Source: an uncultured Robinsoniella sp. (lineage in GTDB: Bacteria > Bacillota > Clostridia > Lachnospirales > Lachnospiraceae). Taken from it: 5,588 bases of DNA. The stretch spans positions 1 to 5,588 of the forward strand of contig UQGG01000111.1 in the NCBI GenBank assembly GCA_900540475.1, read 5' to 3'. The position numbers were made by a program, and so were the translations under genes. The notes under the pieces were generated by a model. It saw only the letters and a list, made by a program, of their open reading frames with translations, did not search any database and was not told the DNA's origin. Of this stretch, positions 1 through 5,395 are shown in pieces (position 1 is the stretch's first letter; each line of letters begins with the position of its first letter).

Positions 1-16
1 CAAAAATGAATAAGTC

Positions 17-40
17 TGTAAGCTGTTTTTCTTGCTTACA
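17..40. repeat. Inverted repeat upstream of the small + strand gene
   Basis: A perfect 7-bp inverted repeat, TGTAAGC (17-23) and GCTTACA (34-40), flanks a T-rich 10-base loop. It lies 14 bases before the ribosome binding site of the gene at 66. There is no T-tract after it on the + strand, so it is not a typical terminator. It could be an operator, a leader hairpin or the end of something outside the window. The role is not known. Confidence 0.4.
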
Positions 41-65
41 AACCTATTATACGAGGAGGGATACC

Positions 66-272
66 ATGAATAAACGCCAAAGAAAAAAGAAACTTCAAAA
101 GTCATATGATAAAAGATTTTCTTCCCATATCCGGGATATTTTGATTACGATCGCAGACGAATACGAAAAATCATTGAATAATGGGGAATATCCCAATCTT
201 ACCGATGAACTCAGTAAAAACTTATATAACAAAATCTTATTAAGAATTGACGAACAAAAAATAACTGAATAA
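66..272 (+). CDS. Small basic hypothetical protein (68 aa)
   Basis: I do not recognise this protein. The start at 66 is chosen because a strong GAGGAGGG ribosome binding site at 53-60 sits 5 bases before the ATG. The in-frame ATG at 6 has no such site and would add a Cys-rich stretch unlike the rest. The first 17 or so residues are strongly basic (MNKRQRKKKLQKSYDKR). The remainder looks helical and amphipathic, with an acidic, Asn-rich centre (EYEKSLNNGEYPNLTDELS). There is no signal peptide, membrane segment or cysteine. The basic head could bind nucleic acid, but that is only inference. The gene is convergent with the hydrolase on the other strand, and its TAA stop lies inside the terminator hairpin of that unit. 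No promoter was identified, so it may belong to an operon that begins outside the window. Confidence 0.6.
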   Translation: MNKRQRKKKLQKSYDKRFSSHIRDILITIADEYEKSLNNGEYPNLTDELSKNLYNKILLRIDEQKITE

Positions 273-310
273 GACAAGTGACGTTCATCTTCACTTGTCC
301 AGTTATTCAG
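251..310 (-). terminator. Rho-independent terminator of the regulator-hydrolase unit
   Basis: On the - strand the order is CTGAATAA (310-303), a 3-base bulge, GACAAGTGA (299-291 region), a 9-base loop, TCACTTGTC and TTATTCAG, then a run of T residues (TTATTTTTTG, about 264-255). That is a 9-bp inner stem plus an 8-bp outer stem followed by a U-tract, so it terminates leftward transcription about 40 bases after the hydrolase stop. Read rightward there is no T-tract, so it is not a good terminator for the + strand gene, although it could protect that mRNA's 3' end. The + gene's TAA (270-272) is within the outer stem. Confidence 0.8.
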
Positions 311-349
311 AACTTTGCTGGCTATCGCGGGTTCAATCACAGCAGCCAT

Positions 350-1123
350 TTACATCTTGAAAAACGGTTCGGCAATTTTCAGCCATTCATCCGGTAAATA
401 AATGGATAAATATCCATGATTGTATCCTTTTGCTTCGTATATCCTGCAGGAAGGTACATATGATTGAAACATCTTCGCAGAGTTTTTGACGCATTTCATC
501 TCTTTTTCTCCATACCAGTACATCACTTCCGCTTTTGTCTTGCGGACACTCTCCTTCAACGTATACTGCATCATATAAGTACGGTACATTGTATAAAGTG
601 TTTCTTTTCTGATATGAGGCATGTCCTGCATATAGTAATGAACAAGTTCTTCCGGATACATCATTTTTTTCGGCAGCAGCTTCGGCATCATCGCTACCTG
701 CATGCGGCAGGCTTTTTCACTGAATAAAAGTCCTCCAAAAAAGCGAATAGATCCCATACAGCAACGCGCCATAACAGGCTTTGGATAACAGATGCTTCCA
801 TCGATAATCGCTTTTTTAGTCAAATCTGGCTTTCGGGACAACAGCTCCATAACAATCTGGCCGCCAAGCGATACACCACACAGGGCAAACAGTTGACCAT
901 TGCATTTTTCATCGATATAAGCCATCATCTTGTCCGCTGTATCTTCCGTGGATATGTATTTTTCAGCATATTCCTCTCCATGACCGTCCATTGTGGGAAG
1001 GATCACATGGTATCGATCTGATAAAATACGTGCCTGACGCAAATAATTCCACCAGGAATTTCCACCGCCGTGTATCATCATGATATGCGGGCTGTTCTGA
1101 TCTCCAAATTCATGAAATTTCAT
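350..1123 (-). CDS. Alpha/beta hydrolase family protein
   Basis: This is a 257-residue soluble alpha/beta-hydrolase-fold protein, a usual length for a single-domain member. An oxyanion-type HGGG motif is at residues 18-21 (MMIHGGGNSWW). The nucleophile elbow GVSLG puts the catalytic serine at 85. A C-terminal NHG places the catalytic histidine at 236. The position where the acid usually follows the beta strand reads WYGEKE, which suggests Glu206 in place of the more common Asp. Residues 115-190 form a Met- and aromatic-rich cap that probably shapes the substrate pocket. There is no signal peptide, so it is cytoplasmic. A ribosome binding site (AAAAGGAG) lies 8 bases before the ATG. It follows the winged-helix regulator on the same strand with a 102-base gap and no promoter I can support in between, and it ends before a strong terminator. 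The likely activity is an esterase or peptidase-like hydrolase on an unknown substrate. Confidence 0.9.
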   Translation of the reverse strand: MKFHEFGDQNSPHIMMIHGGGNSWWNYLRQARILSDRYHVILPTMDGHGEEYAEKYISTEDTADKMMAYIDEKCNGQLFALCGVSLGGQIVMELLSRKPDLTKKAIIDGSICYPKPVMARCCMGSIRFFGGLLFSEKACRMQVAMMPKLLPKKMMYPEELVHYYMQDMPHIRKETLYTMYRTYMMQYTLKESVRKTKAEVMYWYGEKEMKCVKNSAKMFQSYVPSCRIYEAKGYNHGYLSIYLPDEWLKIAEPFFKM

Positions 1124-1158
1124 GTAATATTCTCCTTTTAGACATTCTGTTTATCGTC

Positions 1159-1187
1159 TTATCTATTATTTATCTACTATTTATCTA
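1159..1187. repeat. Three-copy 11-bp tandem repeat before the hydrolase gene
   Basis: TTATCTA occurs at 1159-1165, 1170-1176 and 1181-1187, with a period of exactly 11 bases. A related TTATCG is at 1151-1156. On the - strand this is a run of TAGATAA units between the regulator and the hydrolase start. One copy per helical turn could suit a DNA-binding protein, but simple-sequence slippage is equally possible. Confidence 0.6.
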
Positions 1188-1204
1188 CCATGATAGCTTT
1201 CGTT

Positions 1205-1254
1205 TTATTATTCTTATTATCATTCTTAATTGTTATTTTTATTATCATTCCTAA
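1205..1254. repeat. 25-bp imperfect tandem duplication across the regulator's stop codon
   Basis: The unit at 1205-1229 and the unit at 1230-1254 match at 22 of 25 positions; both contain ATTATCATTC (1216-1225 and 1241-1250). The right-hand copy encodes the end of the regulator (RNDNKNN on the - strand). The left-hand copy contains the TAA stop and continues downstream. Because 25 is not a multiple of three, the duplication event would have shifted the reading frame and so could have created the present C-terminus. Confidence 0.75.
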
Positions 1255-1798
1255 TATCACCTGTAGTATCACTCTTTTTATTGTTCTTAGTTTTACCTTC
1301 TATGGGCGGCGCAGAAATAATGGAAAGTTTTCGCAGAGGCCGGTCGGCTTCCGTGCTTGTTTCTATGTACGGTTTTAACAGATTTCCAATATCCCGCACC
1401 AGATGCTTGTACTCATCATCGGTTATATGAAGCAGACCTGTTGTAAACCAAACCTGGTCTCTCTTACAATCCGGGTCATCCCCGCTTAAATACTCATTCA
1501 TTTCCTGCATTAACTCCATATGAAATGCGGTAGAAAGTGCAACAGACGTCTCTCCTTCCATTTGCGCATCGTCTTCATTCATGGCATAAACCTTTTCCAG
1601 GGTACCCCTCACTTTATTTTCCTGCACCACAGTAATAATTTTATTATCTTCCAGAATCTTAACATGATGATACACTGTTGCACGGGGTATTTCCTTCAGA
1701 TATTCAACTATATCCGATGTCCGGACACTGCCATGCAGGCGAATGTACTGCATGATACGAAGCCTTGCCGGATTAAGAATTAACTTTGCTATATCCAT
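1226..1798 (-). CDS. ArsR-like winged-helix transcriptional regulator
   Basis: This 190-residue protein begins with a winged helix-turn-helix domain at about residues 4-75 of the ArsR/HTH_20 type. Helices cover LILNPARLRIMQYIR, SVRTSDIVEYL and the recognition helix RATVYHHVKILED (about 39-51). The wing ITVVQENKVRGTLEKVYAM follows. Residues 80-160 form a helical region (AFHMELMQEMNEYL, DDEYKHLVRDIGNLLKPYI) that probably serves dimerisation or ligand sensing. No clear Cys metal site is seen; the only cysteine is at 111. The last 22 or so residues are a low-complexity Lys/Asn tail generated by simple-sequence DNA. AAAGGAG lies 8 bases before the ATG. It has its own strong promoter, with an inverted repeat in the spacer that suggests autoregulation. 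The hydrolase downstream is the likely target. Whether it represses or activates, and what it senses, is not shown. Confidence 0.88.
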   Translation of the reverse strand: MDIAKLILNPARLRIMQYIRLHGSVRTSDIVEYLKEIPRATVYHHVKILEDNKIITVVQENKVRGTLEKVYAMNEDDAQMEGETSVALSTAFHMELMQEMNEYLSGDDPDCKRDQVWFTTGLLHITDDEYKHLVRDIGNLLKPYIETSTEADRPLRKLSIISAPPIEGKTKNNKKSDTTGDIRNDNKNNN

Positions 1799-1826
1799 TT
1801 ATTCATCTCCTTTTGTCTATAAATTT

Positions 1827-1855
1827 ATTATAGTCTAATTTTTTAGACAAGTCAA
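1827..1855 (-). promoter_or_regulatory. Strong sigma-A-type promoter of the regulator gene
   Basis: On the - strand, TTGACT (1855-1850) and a consensus TATAAT (1832-1827) are separated by exactly 17 bases. Transcription would start near 1820, leaving a leader of about 20 bases that carries the ribosome binding site. It lies 6 bases beyond the T-tract of the upstream operon's terminator, so the two units are cleanly insulated. Confidence 0.85.
1833..1848. promoter_or_regulatory. Putative operator: inverted repeat in the promoter spacer
   Basis: GTCTAA (1833-1838) and TTAGAC (1843-1848) form a perfect 6-bp inverted repeat with a 4-base TTTT gap. It fills the spacer between the -35 and -10 boxes. 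A further GTCTAT half-site is at 1815-1820, 18 bases from the first arm, and a TTAGAC is at 1138-1143 before the hydrolase. A dimer bound here would exclude RNA polymerase. Self-binding by the winged-helix protein is an inference. Confidence 0.6.
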
Positions 1856-1860
1856 CCATG

Positions 1861-1893
1861 AAAATTAAAAACCCCCTCACACAGGTAAGGGGG
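1861..1893 (-). terminator. Rho-independent terminator of the cupin-symporter-methyltransferase operon
   Basis: On the - strand CCCCCT (1893-1888) pairs with AGGGGG (1877-1872) across a 10-base loop. It is followed directly by TTTTTAATTTT (1871-1861). It starts about 20 bases after the stop of the MtaA-like gene at 1913, as expected for the end of that operon. Read rightward it has no T-tract. Confidence 0.9.
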
Positions 1894-1912
1894 CGTAAAA
1901 CTCTATCTTTTA

Positions 1913-3064
1913 TCATTCATCATTCATTTGTGCTGCAGCATTGGCACCACGCAACAAAGCTTTTACATTTTCTACCGGAGTTCCAATTTCCAGATAATCC
2001 GAGCAGGCAAATATATAATTACCACCTTTTTTACCTATCATCATCTGATCATATGCTGCTTTTTCAATTTCTTGCAAAGTTGCATTCTTTAGGAACCGGA
2101 CCTGATCAAAATTACCGGACAAAATCAGATCACTTCCAAAGTATTCCTTAGCTTCTGCCAGAACATTGTCTCCTTGGGGAACCGGAGAAACTGTTTCCCA
2201 AACTGTTATTCCAAGTTTCTTATAGGAGGGATACAGCACTTTTGCATTTCCACAGTTATGATAAATCGTAGGCTTCTTTGCCTGAAAGAAAGGTTCGAGA
2301 GCACGGCACTCATAAGGTAATACATATTGTTCAAAGAACTCATTCCCCATGATTGCTCCATTTGCAATATTTCCCTGAATGCCCACAGCATCAAATAAGC
2401 TTTTTGCAAAAATTTTATTATCTTCTACAATCAAATCGGTAAAGAAATTCATATAGGATTCATAGTATTCTTCGTCTGACAGTGCATCACACAGCATATC
2501 CTGTATATCGATATAGGTAGCCGCCATGTTAAAGACACCTCCCATCCCCCAGGGGCAGTTAATTCCCAGATCACCAATGACGCTCTTTGCCTCTTCTCCA
2601 CACCTCAGTATATACTCATCGTCCTGTTGTTCTCTTGAAGGACAGTATTTCCGGAATATCGCAAAATCTTCTTCGCTTTTAATCATATATTCCGTGGTAC
2701 TAAAGTGGATTCCAGACAGAATTTTTTCATTATACTCTGCTGCCTCTACCTGTCTGAGTTCTCCCTCCGGCGTGCAGATCATAGTTGTCCTGACATAGTT
2801 ATTACCGATCTTGCCTTCTGTAACATCCACTTTCCAATCCGGAAAACTGCGCTGTAAGAAATACGGCACCGCATTAACATACTGTCTGGTGATTAAGTCA
2901 AAACCCAGTTCCCTGCACAAGTCCACTGCATCATACAGCCTGCTGGTGTCCTTTTTATCAAAATAATAAGATAAATATTCTTCCTGTACAAAAGGGCTTA
3001 CCGGGATACGGTCCGGTTTACCTCCCTGTAATACGCATAATAATCTTTCTCTTGCATTCATCAT
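1913..3064 (-). CDS. Uroporphyrinogen decarboxylase superfamily protein, MtaA/CmuA-like methyltransferase
   Basis: This is a 383-residue cytoplasmic protein of the URO-D fold. The opening MNARERLLCVLQGGKPDRIPV is the usual family head. The arginine-containing RQAGRY-type motif of true HemE decarboxylases is absent; PVSPFVQEEYL stands in its place. YHNCGN gives His269 and Cys271, and FACSD gives Cys354. Together these make the H-x-C...C pattern that binds zinc in MtaA/MtbA-type corrinoid methyltransferases. A methyl-transfer role with a corrinoid protein is therefore more likely than haem synthesis. In the family, MtaA-type enzymes move a methyl group from a methyl-corrinoid protein to a thiol or pterin acceptor. 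The start at 3064 fits AAAAGGAG 7 bases upstream, one base after the symporter's stop; ATG at 3061 is a close alternative. No corrinoid protein is visible nearby, so the acceptor and substrate are unknown. Confidence 0.88.
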   Translation of the reverse strand: MMNARERLLCVLQGGKPDRIPVSPFVQEEYLSYYFDKKDTSRLYDAVDLCRELGFDLITRQYVNAVPYFLQRSFPDWKVDVTEGKIGNNYVRTTMICTPEGELRQVEAAEYNEKILSGIHFSTTEYMIKSEEDFAIFRKYCPSREQQDDEYILRCGEEAKSVIGDLGINCPWGMGGVFNMAATYIDIQDMLCDALSDEEYYESYMNFFTDLIVEDNKIFAKSLFDAVGIQGNIANGAIMGNEFFEQYVLPYECRALEPFFQAKKPTIYHNCGNAKVLYPSYKKLGITVWETVSPVPQGDNVLAEAKEYFGSDLILSGNFDQVRFLKNATLQEIEKAAYDQMMIGKKGGNYIFACSDYLEIGTPVENVKALLRGANAAAQMNDE

Positions 3065-3079
3065 CTTAGTTCTCCTTTT
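3062..3079 (-). promoter_or_regulatory. Translational coupling site with an internal ribosome binding site
   Basis: The symporter ends GAG AAC TAA, and one base later the ATG of the MtaA-like gene begins. The ribosome binding site AAAAGGAG (3079-3072) lies inside the last codons of the symporter. Terminating ribosomes can therefore reinitiate, which keeps the two proteins in fixed proportion. Confidence 0.8.
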
Positions 3080-4499
3080 CTGCAGCATGTTCTTTTCTTC
3101 TAACTCTTTTCTTTGCATTTTCTTCCTGAACGGCCAGCATCATTTTACCATCCAGAGGATAAAGTTTCATTGACAGTAACGAAACAATGTGGCAGACAGC
3201 CGGTATTCCAAACATACAGAGCATAAGTGCAAAATACAGACTGCCGGATGCTTCCACATTTGGCTCTATTACCTTGTTCCCATATCCCGCAATCGCCAGT
3301 GCAATTCCAAGTACAAAAGTACTTAGCGAAGAAACAAATTTATCCGCAAAGGAAAATACTGCCCCCACCATTCCTGGGATATAGCGTTCCGTAAGATACA
3401 GTTCATAGTCGGTGCAGTCCGCAATCATCGGATTAGACAAGTATACGGATACTGTGGAGCAGGCACGCTCTAATACGATGCAAACCAATAGCAGGATACT
3501 GTAATTTACCGATGGGCGGAGCAGGAAAATGCCGGCTATGCAGATGAGGCTTCCTATATTGGAAATTACATATACTTTCTTCATCCCTTTTTTTCTCGCG
3601 ATCATTGGTCCAAGCGTGGTTGCCAGTATGGTAGGAATCATCGCCACCATCGCAACTGTTCCCTGAAGAGAGCTGTTGGCAAGGATATTTGCGTAAAAAT
3701 AAACTACCGTTGAATTGTAGATCATCCACCCTATTTTCTCTGTGTTAGCAGAAAGCATCAGATAGCGCAGCCCCTTGTTTTCCTTAACAATAAAAATTGC
3801 TTCTTTCAGACTTAATTTTGTAATCGTGCCATCGCCCAGACCGAAGAATTCCGTTCTGTCTTTTGCCCAAATGCCAATGATTGCAAGTATGGTAAATAGA
3901 ATCTGGATTCCAATTGCAATCAAAACTACGCTTCTCCAAAGTTCCGGATTAAGGAGTCCCCCCTCAAAACGCGGTGCCAGAACAGTGGTCAAAAAAAGAC
4001 TGAGTCCGGCATTTACTGCTGATGAGGCAATTCCATCAAAAATCGTGAATAACGGACGTTGCTTTGGGTCACTGGTAAGGGCTGTCTGCCCCCCTTTTGT
4101 CACACAGGTCTGGCAGGTATAGCCTAAGACATAGATTGCATAAAAAAATATGATATATGCCAGTTTTCCAGCCATTGATAAGGATTGTGGACAGAAGAAA
4201 ATGAATAACATAGATACATTCATTAATAGTGACCCGAAGACCATGAATGGTCTGTATTTTCCAAATCTACCATCCAGCCGGTCTATCATGGCTCCCACAA
4301 TGGGATCTGTTATCGCATCAAAAACCCGCATTCCTGTTGCAATAGCTCCTACCAGCACTGCGACCATTCCCAGCACATTCTGAGTAAATACCATGAAAAA
4401 TGACATCATTGCCAGATTCGTATTGGATGCCGTATTATTAAATGAAAAAAATGCTACCTGCCATGTTTTAGCTCGATTCAATATCTCTTTCTCTTTCAT
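3066..4499 (-). CDS. GPH/MelB-type MFS cation symporter
   Basis: This is a 477-residue integral membrane protein with about twelve hydrophobic segments. The signature DAITDPIVGAMIDR...GRFGKYRPF at about residues 61-85 is diagnostic of the glycoside-pentoside-hexuronide:cation symporter family. Asp61 and Asp65 fall where MelB has its two cation-binding aspartates. A second conserved stretch (MIADCTDYELYLTERYIPGM...SFADKF, about 358-388) matches the late-loop motif of the family. The C-terminal tail is cytoplasmic and highly charged. Such proteins usually import sugars, glucuronides or related compounds with Na+ or H+. ATG at 4499 is preferred, with AAAGGG 8 bases upstream. A TTG at 4505 with GAGGTG 8 bases upstream is possible. 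The gene follows the cupin-like gene by 88 bases and is coupled to the MtaA-like gene, so it probably delivers that enzyme's substrate. Confidence 0.93.
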   Translation of the reverse strand: MKEKEILNRAKTWQVAFFSFNNTASNTNLAMMSFFMVFTQNVLGMVAVLVGAIATGMRVFDAITDPIVGAMIDRLDGRFGKYRPFMVFGSLLMNVSMLFIFFCPQSLSMAGKLAYIIFFYAIYVLGYTCQTCVTKGGQTALTSDPKQRPLFTIFDGIASSAVNAGLSLFLTTVLAPRFEGGLLNPELWRSVVLIAIGIQILFTILAIIGIWAKDRTEFFGLGDGTITKLSLKEAIFIVKENKGLRYLMLSANTEKIGWMIYNSTVVYFYANILANSSLQGTVAMVAMIPTILATTLGPMIARKKGMKKVYVISNIGSLICIAGIFLLRPSVNYSILLLVCIVLERACSTVSVYLSNPMIADCTDYELYLTERYIPGMVGAVFSFADKFVSSLSTFVLGIALAIAGYGNKVIEPNVEASGSLYFALMLCMFGIPAVCHIVSLLSMKLYPLDGKMMLAVQEENAKKRVRRKEHAAEKEN

Positions 4500-4570
4500 T
4501 GTCAATTCCCTTTCACCTCGCTTCAGGCACTATGGTATGACAAACCATGCCGAAACGGTATCTTTTGCTG

Positions 4571-4599
4571 ATTCTAATAAAATCTAATCAAAATCTAAT
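4571..4599. repeat. 11-bp tandem repeat across the cupin-like gene's stop
   Basis: AAAATCTAAT occurs at 4579-4588 and 4590-4599 with an 11-base period, and a shorter ATTCTAAT is at 4571-4578. On the - strand the units read ATTAGATTTT and contain the last codons (IRF) and the TGA stop of the 120-aa protein. Its extreme C-terminus may thus be the product of slippage. Confidence 0.6.
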
Positions 4600-4950
4600 T
4601 TCTTCCTCAATAGGTTCCTGGCAGAATCTGCTCATGTCACGATTTTCCATAATTAGAACGCTGCTGCCAGGAAACAGCCCTATTACATGACGTTCTCCAG
4701 CATTTACCACATATAACCTGCCTTTTTCCATTATACAACACTCCGGTATTTTTCCACTGTTTTTCGTTACAAGAACTGCTCTGCCTTCTAATAGGGCAAA
4801 TGCCTCTTCACTGTCCACATGTATCCCCCAGTTTTTTAATGCACTTATACCATTTACAGATTCCTCATAGGCATGCAGCGCTACACGCCAGTTTTCACTG
4901 TTATGGAGTACTGAAAAACCGAAACTCTCCTTGAAACTATGTGCCGTCAT
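4588..4950 (-). CDS. Small cupin-like protein (120 aa)
   Basis: This short cytoplasmic protein has a single-domain cupin-like pattern and is predicted to be mostly beta strands. His44 followed by Glu48/Glu49 in IHVDSEEAFALLEGRAVLV resembles cupin motif 1 (H...E then a G), and His88 in NAGERHVIGL resembles the motif 2 histidine. Together these could hold a metal ion. It starts with the aromatic segment FGFSVLHNSENWRVALHAYEE. Its length and layout resemble short Firmicute cupins with an H..TDE.F.LL.G-like motif that sit beside sugar or small-molecule genes; I know this family only as a pattern and not by a defined reaction. AAAGGAG lies 7 bases before the ATG. It is first in the operon, directly after the operator-like leader, ahead of the symporter and the MtaA-like gene. 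It may act as a sensor, an isomerase or a binding protein for the imported compound. Confidence 0.75.
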   Translation of the reverse strand: MTAHSFKESFGFSVLHNSENWRVALHAYEESVNGISALKNWGIHVDSEEAFALLEGRAVLVTKNSGKIPECCIMEKGRLYVVNAGERHVIGLFPGSSVLIMENRDMSRFCQEPIEEEIRF

Positions 4951-4965
4951 ACTCTCTCTCCTTTC

Positions 4966-5004
4966 TAAAACGTTATTCGTATACGTTTTACTAAAACGTT
5001 TTAT
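4966..5004. promoter_or_regulatory. Three 13-bp tandem operator-like units in the operon leader
   Basis: Three consecutive 13-base units (4966-4978, 4979-4991, 4992-5004) each carry ACGTT, with CG dinucleotides at 4971, 4984 and 4997. The third holds a perfect 12-bp palindrome, TAAAACGTTTTA (4992-5003). CGTATACG (4978-4985) is a second palindrome. Central-CG palindromes of this kind are typical of LacI/GalR-family operators. The array lies just downstream of the predicted transcription start and ends one base before the ribosome binding site, so a bound protein could block elongation or translation. It does not fit the strict catabolite-response (cre) consensus. Confidence 0.7.
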
Positions 5005-5014
5005 CTTAACTCAG

Positions 5015-5043
5015 ATTCTACATTCCCTTTTTCAGAAAGTCAA
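5015..5043 (-). promoter_or_regulatory. Promoter of the cupin-symporter-MtaA-like operon
   Basis: On the - strand TTGACT (5043-5038) and TAGAAT (5020-5015) are separated by exactly 17 bases. The predicted start near 5008 gives a leader of about 58 bases, most of it occupied by the three operator-like units. No other candidate between here and the cupin-like gene is as good. Confidence 0.8.
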
Positions 5044-5395
5044 TAGTTTATCTTTGTATAACCCTCTTTTCTCTGTTTATCACAAATTTTACAAATTATT
5101 TTCCTGTGTTTTTCCTTCTTTTTTGTATATATTGCTCAATTGTATATATTAGACGATGTCTTTCAATGATTCATAAAATTGATATTCGTTTAGAACTCCG
5201 ATTCATTTTCTTATTCCTGATATTCTCTACCCTGTAAGACAGATTTTAACTCAGCCGGAAGCTGCCAAATGAAACAGCATATACATGCTTTTGCCTTGTT
5301 ATATAGCGCATAATTTCAGATTACAAATATACTACGAAAAATTCAATTTTTTCTTAGCAAAAATATAGTGAGTACATGCGGTTATAAAATACTAA
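5044..5395. other. AT-rich intergenic region without a supported gene
   Basis: No open frame with a convincing ribosome binding site occurs on either strand. The region holds an 11-bp direct repeat, TTGTATATATT, at 5123-5133 and 5140-5150 (17-base period). Small inverted repeats are CAGC/GCTG at 5252-5264 and AGCAT/ATGCT at 5276-5289. An AT-rich palindrome at 5336-5353 has A-run and T-run arms. The last could be a weak bidirectional terminator for something beyond the window. Nothing else is recognisable. Confidence 0.6.

Noticed and set aside
6..65. N-terminal extension of the small + strand protein
   Set aside because: The ATG at 6 has no upstream ribosome binding site that can be seen, whereas the ATG at 66 has an excellent one, and the extension crosses a hairpin.
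95..349. 84-aa - strand open frame beginning right after the hydrolase stop
   Set aside because: It is antisense to the small + gene, crosses the terminator hairpin and has no ribosome binding site. Its closeness to the hydrolase stop appears to be chance.
3065..3118. 18-residue N-terminal extension of the MtaA-like protein
   Set aside because: It would overlap the symporter's C-terminal codons. The AAAAGGAG site is spaced for the ATG at 3064, and the family head begins there.
4500..4505. TTG start, and a TTGACA that resembles a -35 box, before the symporter
   Set aside because: The ATG at 4499 has its own AAAGGG site at good spacing. A -35 box here would place the promoter inside the coding region with no matching -10 box. 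The TTG start remains a minor alternative.
4992..5003. Catabolite-response element (cre) for CcpA
   Set aside because: The palindrome has the central CG but lacks the TG...CA ends of the cre consensus. A LacI/GalR-type operator is a better description.
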